Assembly (NCBI GenBank): GCA_001949185.1
Contig: BDGG01000001.1
Location: 1,422,263-1,486,262, forward strand
DNA: 64,000 nt
Reading direction: 5' to 3'
From: Ramazzottius varieornatus
Taxonomy: Eukaryota > Tardigrada > Eutardigrada > Parachela > Ramazzottiidae
Position numbers and translations under genes: made by a program. The notes beneath the pieces were generated by a model. It did no database searches. It was given only the letters and a program-made list of their open reading frames with translations, and was not told where the DNA came from. Shown here piece after piece: positions 58,567 through 64,000 of this stretch (position 1 is the stretch's first letter; each line of letters begins with the position of its first letter).

Positions 58567-59061
58567 GTCCAGGCGTCCCAAAGACTTCAGTATAGAAGGC
58601 TCGGCGAAGCTAAAATAAGCCGTTTTAGCCGTTCTTAGCCGCGGCTAAAGCAGCTGAAATGCTTTTAGCCACGGCTAGAACGTATTGTGCGTTCGAATGC
58701 TTTATTGATGCCAAAACTATTTTAGCCGACTCAGCATCAATAAATCAACGGAACGCACAATACATTTTTTAGCCATGGCTAAAAGTATTTTAGCTGCTTT
58801 AGCCGCGGCTAAAATATTTTTAGCTACGGCTCAGAACGGCTAAAGCGGCTTATTTTAGCTTCACCGAGCCTTCTATAGACTTCAGTGGGCGAGATTGTTG
58901 AGGGCAGGGGGCTAGATCCCCGCATGAGAAGTCTTGTGGGCAGAAACCGAGCGGTATTGATTGCTGGATTAGCCAGAAGGCTTTCCATGCGGAGTCCTAG
59001 CCTCCTGCCCTCAACAATCTAGCCCAGTGAAGTCTTTCGGACCCAGCGCTGACGCCTGGAC
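58567..59061. mobile_element. older inverted-repeat element, interrupted by a younger MITE
   Basis: Leaving out 58591-58885, the left arm reads GTCCAGGCGTC ... AAAGACTTCAG ... TGGGCGAGATTGTTGAGGG, GCTAG ... CCGCATG. The right arm at 58985-59061 is its reverse complement: CATGCGG ... CTAGCCTCC, TGCCCTCAACAATCTAGCCCA, GTGAAGTCTTT ... GACGCCTGGAC. No coding capacity; no target duplication recognised. Confidence 0.7.
58591..58877. mobile_element. 287-bp palindromic MITE with 8-bp target duplication (hAT-like), nested
   Basis: The ends TATAGAAGGCTCGGCGAAGC...TAAAATAAGCCG and the inverted copy at the right make an almost complete palindrome. The interior is built of repeated TTTTAGCCGCGGCTAAA units. 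The 8-bp direct repeat GACTTCAG flanks it (58583-58590 and 58878-58885). It is inserted in the left arm of the older inverted-repeat element 58567-59061. Confidence 0.88.
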
Positions 59062-59089
59062 ACGTCGTTTGCTCACTGCTCGGCGAACT

Positions 59090-60270
59090 GGTTCGGAATG
59101 TGCCCATCGAAGTCGCCGGACATCTTCAGTCGGTTGACAACCTTACCAGGATTGTTCGAAGACATGCCTGACCCGGACAAGCGCGAAGACATTTCCTCGA
59201 GGCATATCCGGAGAAGAGCGAGATTGGGCGAAGTAGAGTTCTGTACGATTCCGGTCCGTTCGACCCAAAAGTAGAGGCATGACAATTGGGGAATCCACGC
59301 ACCGAGCGCACACACCACGGTTGCGAAGGGTGGAGTGAATACATGCGCATTCGCGCACCATTGTAAAGCAAGCAATACAGAAAATACCAAAAGTAATAAG
59401 TTGAAACTTGAAGACTAAACGAGTTGCGTATTGCGCAACACGTGTTAATTCTTACTTGGCTTTACTTTTACATGCGGGTGTATACTTTACTTCACACCAT
59501 AAGGGTTCTTTACGTCAATGCGCATGCCGTCGGTCACGTGTTAAATTTCCCAATTGTAATGCCTCTACCCAAAAGCGCCTCATCATTATCAAGGCCGAAG
59601 ATTTCAACTTGCTGCGAGACTCTGACACGTGGATTATGATGGTACTTTCGACGTCGTTCCTAAATCATTTGACCAGCTCTGCACTAACCACGTGGATTTT
59701 TTGGAGGAGTGTTTCGAGTCTTATTCGCACTGTTGCCCAACAGAACCACCGCGACGTACGACGAGCTCTTCCGTGCTGGAGCTATGCCATTCCGTGCAGT
59801 CGGTGATCCCAATCCTTGCAACATCGTTACCGACAACGAGTAAGCGGTGATTAATTGTGTCAGAAATTCTAGCCCCACAATCTTTTGAACGGTGAGGATG
59901 TTTTTTTGTCTTTCACCCCGTTTTAACCTGATTTTCTCCCGAACGCTATTATGAGGAGATTTTAAGAACGGTAACGATTGATGTTCACAACTTCTTCATC
60001 TCCACTTCGGCCAAGCTGCACATCGCAAGATTGCGGGCTTGGGTATTGGGCCTCGAATGGTGTTGGAAGACTTGGGCCGTACAATCCGTATGGTCTACGG
60101 TCTGACGTACATCCCGAGGGAAAAAATTGCGGAGGCGTGGCGGATCATCTTGCAACTCGACAACCTCCCCTTGAAGTCCAATTCCGACTTCGCGACAGTA
60201 TGTCTTCCCTGCTCTGGATTAACCTTTTGACCAAGACTCCCTGGAATTTTCCCTTGTAGTGCATGAACAG
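59090..60270 (+). pseudogene. Mutator-like (MULE) transposase remnant, interrupted by a MITE
   Basis: MULE transposase motifs occur in order: KRLIIIKAEDFNLLRDSDTW (59575-59634), then after a one-base loss DGTFDVVPKSFDQLCTNHVDF (about 59632-59700, the catalytic DGTF..P..F.QL block), TYDELFRAGAMPFRA...PCNIVTDNE (about 59750-59840), and a C-terminal part with GIGPRMVLEDLGRTIRMVYG and KIAEAWRIILQLDNLP (about 60040-60180). Stops and frame changes separate the pieces. The MITE at 59272-59567 splits the N-terminal part; the sequence left of it (59100-59270) reads on in the same frame as the KRLIII block. It is not functional. Confidence 0.7.
59272..59567. mobile_element. 296-bp MITE with 8-bp target duplication (hAT-like)
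   Basis: Terminal inverted repeats TAGAGGCATGACAATTGGGG (left) and TAGAGGCATTACAATTGGGA (right, inverted). The perfect 8-bp duplication CCCAAAAG lies on both sides (59264-59271 and 59568-59575). TAGAG-type termini and 8-bp duplications are hAT hallmarks. It interrupts the MULE remnant. Confidence 0.88.
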
Positions 60271-62961
60271 AACCTGGATTGGCGAAGTCAACGATGGCGG
60301 CAATGAGTTTGCGGCAGGGCCGGCCGCGCTATCAGATTTTCCCGTATGTTAACAGGCGATGCTGGTGACGTCACAGTGACGAAACACCCAGGTTTTTGCG
60401 GGAAATCCCAGGGTAACACACGGTGCCCTTCCCGCTCTAAGAATGGCGTATTGGATCACCCTCCAGGCTTGCCTAAACTTCCCTACTGTGACGTCAATTT
60501 TACGTCAAAAACAGCTGACTAAGGTCATGCGGGGACTCTGATAGCGAGGTCCGCACCGCTGCCCAGGACAGAAGAACTATTTTCGGGCTATAGTTTGATA
60601 ACTAGACAGCTCCAATTCGACCATCGTGAATCGAGATACAAGAAAATAATCCTCGATGAGATACCGCGTGCCGCAGTCTGTCTCTAGACGCCAGATGAGC
60701 AGGAGCAGCAACACAAGGATAACTTTGGGAAGCTGTAGAGTGCGTAGCCCTCGTGCCAGATCATCTCCATTTCGCGCAAATGATAAATAAGCAAAGTAGG
60801 TTTCGCTGGATGGAAGGGCAAAAAGCAAAGGAAGATGTTGCCATCGAGAGACTAGTCTGGTAAATTTTGTGCGAGCAATGCATTTTCGCGTGAAAGTTAG
60901 CAAAGTTTTAGCTTCTCCGATGTTTAGTAGAAAACAGGTGAAATTACATCGGCACACCGGGGCACACGGTCAAGTCCGTGTGATTTCCACTTGATCTGGT
61001 TCATATGTGGTTTACTGGCTTGGCTTTCTCTGCCCTCTGCATAAAGTGGGCTCCCTATATCGGACTCAGTTTTCACATGGCTACCCTTCTGGAATTTCTC
61101 TCGTCATGATCTCCCGCTGAATTTCAGTTCTGTCTGGCTTAGAACAGAGCAAGGTGTCGGGGGGAGCTCTTGAATTACCTAGTTTCATATTGGAAAACTC
61201 GATGGTAGCTGAGGAAATTAACAGTCAGAATATTACTCGCCAGTTTGGCGAGTTAGAAAAGTCAGTTCTCGCTCCTCGTACTTTCTGCCTCATTTGGTTT
61301 GCTGTTGTTCCCATGTTGTACGCTTCCCCTGGTTTCCTGTCCATTCTCAATTCAGTAAGTTGCATCGCGTGGAGCAGTTCTACATGCGGAGTAACCACAA
61401 TATTTTAGTCCACCGGGATTTTTCACAATTTTCTCGGATCTGAGTTCCACAAGATTTGCTGCTAACGAAACTGGCAACGTCCCAGACTTTGGTTCAACTG
61501 GTTTTCTTATGATTTCTTGAGATTTGAGTTACCCGAGATTTATTTCCACCGGGATTGCATCCCGGGAATTTTGGTCGCAAGATGTCGGAATCCCGGGATT
61601 TCGAACCGGTAACCATTGAGCCACCCAGTGGTCAAGCTCGAAATTCGAGGGGTCGGAACATTTTTCGAGGCGCATGGTCTGGCGTTGCTTGGGCTGTGGC
61701 TACGGGGCCCGAAATTTGGCGCCCCCTCTTGAACGCGCTAGTTGACGAGCGGACTGAATGATTGATTGAAAATAGCCAATTTTTCGAAGAGAGGCTCTTC
61801 AACATTGGGCTGACCGTCCTTCTTCCAAGCGAATGTTTCTCAAGAAATACGCTCGTCTTTCGTGTTTACCATGTTTGGCAAACTAATAGAGGTTTTCCTA
61901 TCGAATAACCCAAAAAATAAGGAAATCCGATCTGTGAAAGAGGTGATCTGGGTTGGACAACTACCCCATGCGATTTTGCACGGACAAGTCCGCTGCTTTT
62001 ACCTCCTAGCTTGTTTCCGAATAGTTTCGCTCCGTTCAACTGAGGCCCACTACCTCCACTCCGACAGTTTCAAAAATCCACAGGTGGCGTACAGCCGGTA
62101 CTGATTAGGCTTTCTGCCGTTTTTACCTGTTGTCCTCAACCGGACCACTAGCTCAAAGGTTGTTGTACAAAGTCAGTTAAAATATGGTCGACATTAGACA
62201 TGATGTTTCTCAAAGTCACGGGATATTCCAGGCGGATGTTCCTGCACTACAATTCTGAACTACAAACCTCTGAAGTCATAGGAAGGTTCCGACGTGTCAG
62301 ACTGTTCTGCCCACTGGTCTACAAATGTGATTACATGCCAAGGTCGCAACCGGATCAAATGCAAAAGTTTCGAGCCAGAAGACAAATGAGAGTTGTGAGA
62401 ACATAATGGTGATGTTGTTCTCGACGAACAAAGCGACTTTATAACGTCATAAGCCAAGATACAAAGATACACTGATAAGTCTTACATTTTTGATACGTCG
62501 CGAAGCGGGTTTTACGTACGGAAGCGAGCTAGTAGGTGCTGTGCGACAGTCAAATGTGTATGTCAGCACAGCGTCACGTGACTGTTTGTCGCTCTATTGC
62601 CACAAGAGCGGCAAACATGGAATTTTTTTACGTTGCTCGAGTCTGGACAAGTGAAGAGGTATTGTAGCGCACACTCCTTGTAAAGGTATCGTGCTAGTGA
62701 CGTACTAACGAAGTGAAAATTATCACTGTAATATTCTAACCTGCCAACTGTAAATGTATACTCCAGAGTCACACGCAGCAGTTTCTGGGTTGGTGACATC
62801 CCTGACGGGTTCAAACTCGCAACCGCGATGGAATCGATCTGAAAAGATTAGATTTTGTTACATCAGTGAACTGGGACAGATAAGATCTAAGATGTTAAGC
62901 GCCTCTGCGGAAAATAGTTGGGTAAGAGCAATGTTGAGACAAAGCCCCACGGCTTTAGTTG
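60271..62961. other. intergenic, no gene recognised
   Basis: The open frame 60577-60957 (-, 126 codons) has a hydrophobic run (VILVLLLLLIWRLE) but no recognisable domain or splice partner. 61154-61408 (+) and 61555-61761 (+) are likewise unsupported. Around 61430-61610 a CCGGGATT / GAGATTTGAGTT motif recurs, giving a weakly repetitive stretch. Confidence 0.4.
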
Positions 62962-63105
62962 AGACTGATGTTACGGCTCAAATCGATCTGTTAGCCGTGG
63001 ACGTACCTTGGACCCGTTAAAATGGAAACGCCCAGTCTCACCGACCCGACTACGGGCCGCCAGTCAAATGGGAGTTACAGTCCTACCTGTGAGATGTCAC
63101 AGTTC
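62962..63105. repeat. third, decayed copy of the 55.2-kb MITE family
   Basis: It shares ACGGCTCAAAT, GATCTGTTAGCCGTGGACGTAC, CACCGACCCGACTACG and GATGTCACA with 55.2 kb. The terminal repeats are not recognisable. Confidence 0.65.
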
Positions 63106-64000
63106 AAACGCCTGATATTAGTTCTGAACAGTTCGTATGTTCACGGAGCTACGCGCCATTCTGTTTGCACGAGAACAGTCAGCTGATCGGATCTCCGCTT
63201 GATTACTTGATCAAGTCAAGCCAGAACCGGGCGTCGATCAGCTGATCGCGAAGCGCAGTGTATGGCGAGCAAGCCCGTGGAAAATCGTTGTTTAATCGCG
63301 GAAGGAGCGATTGTGACATGTCGCAGGTAGGGCTGTACAAGGATTACGTAAGCAGGTGGGAGGGGGTACTGGTCACTAAAATCTTACGGCTTGCCTGCGG
63401 TAGGAGACGGGGTACCGAAGATCTGACGTAAGGAAATACAAGACAACAATAAAATAATTCAATTTACTTTGGAACGGAAGATCTGACTTGCGTGATGTTG
63501 CACAACTTTAGCAATGTGGATTGTGCATGACGCTATCTGAATATCCATGATTCTCCTGCGTTTAGACACGGTTTGGTTGGTGTGAACTGAGAAGGAGAAC
63601 CAGCTGCTTGCAACGTGTTAGGTCCTGTAGTAATATACGCGGGATTCAGGGATGGATTGAACGGGGGCTAACGGGCTTGGCCCGGACAGGCTAGCCCTGG
63701 GAAACCCAATATCGAGCTCGAATAGACTACGCAAAATAGTTGGCTCTGTCAAGGTTGTCACTTTGTATTTGAAGAAACTCATTTCGGACTTGGTACTTTG
63801 GTCAGCGGACAAAATGTTCAAGATGGAATTTCACATCTGGGGCTGTTTGGGTCGGTTTGCAACGGCGAACACGGCCTTGTGTGTTAATCATTGGCGCTTC
63901 GTTAGCTCAAAGTTCAGGCTGAACGGATGAAAGATGACCGAGTTATGAATTTTTTCGCGAAGGGCAAAAGCCTTTTCAGGGAACTTTGATCCGCGGTGAC
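63106..64000. other. right end of the window, nothing recognised
   Basis: A small palindromic cluster at 63180-63248 contains CAGCTGATC and GATCAGCTG in inverted order. No gene is supported. Confidence 0.4.

Noticed and set aside
60577-60957. 126-codon minus-strand frame with a Leu-rich run
   Set aside because: No start context, splice partner or recognisable family. A single hydrophobic run is not enough.
1-64000. tRNA or rRNA genes
   Set aside because: I looked for tRNA arm motifs and rRNA blocks while reading and found none that I could support. A tRNAscan-SE run would be decisive.

Overview
The window is eukaryotic nuclear DNA from a compact, intron-rich invertebrate genome. Most genes are split by short GT-AG introns of about 50-150 nt. 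I can reconstruct twelve protein-coding genes with consistent splice phases and place four more single-exon or partial ones. The families present (PAN+ZP membrane protein, PC-esterase, MGAT2, CH-domain protein, Dpy-30 protein, Ly6-like and Ig proteins) are animal. A fungal-type amino-acid permease and a very repeat-rich intergenic DNA fit a tardigrade or another small ecdysozoan. That placement is inference; no rRNA or mitochondrial marker is present to prove it.

Layout. 0-9 kb: the 3' end of a Gly/Thr-rich protein (+), a PAN-ZP-TM apical matrix protein (-), and a two-TM protein with PY motifs whose single 2.6-kb intron falls inside TM2 (-). 12-20 kb: an about 1,790-residue His-rich coiled-coil protein in ten exons (-). 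21-23 kb: a frame-shifted RNase H-like remnant (-) and an NPF-motif, proline-rich protein (-). 25-29 kb: a secreted two-Ig protein (-) and the Golgi N-glycan enzyme MGAT2 (-). 31-33 kb: an assembly gap and a fold-back repeat. 33.7-39.2 kb: a PCED1-type esterase with a giant RS/Pro/Gln-rich tail (+). 39.5-40.7 kb: a Dpy-30 motif protein (-). 43.6-48.1 kb: a CH-domain protein of the MICAL-L/EHBP1 type (+). 48.7-49.0 kb: a small secreted Tyr/Pro-rich protein whose stop codon comes from an inserted MITE (+). 49.9-52.5 kb: a fungal-type general amino-acid permease with five introns (-). 53.6-56.4 kb: a Ly6-like membrane protein and a GPI-type Cys-rich surface protein (-). 55-60.3 kb: a transposon graveyard with a CR1/Jockey-type RT fragment, three MITEs with 8-bp target duplications (one nested in an older inverted repeat, one inside a broken MULE transposase) and a dispersed repeat family. 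60.3-64 kb: no recognisable gene.

The genes do not form an operon or pathway. Several encode secretory or surface products (PAN-ZP, Ig, MGAT2, Ly6-like, GPI-type). The most unusual observations are the intron-bearing fungal permease, a family of about 50-bp palindromes (GTGGCGCACG / CGTGCGCCAC) that sits repeatedly in introns of unrelated genes, and the MITE that truncates a secreted-protein gene and whose empty site can be read through.
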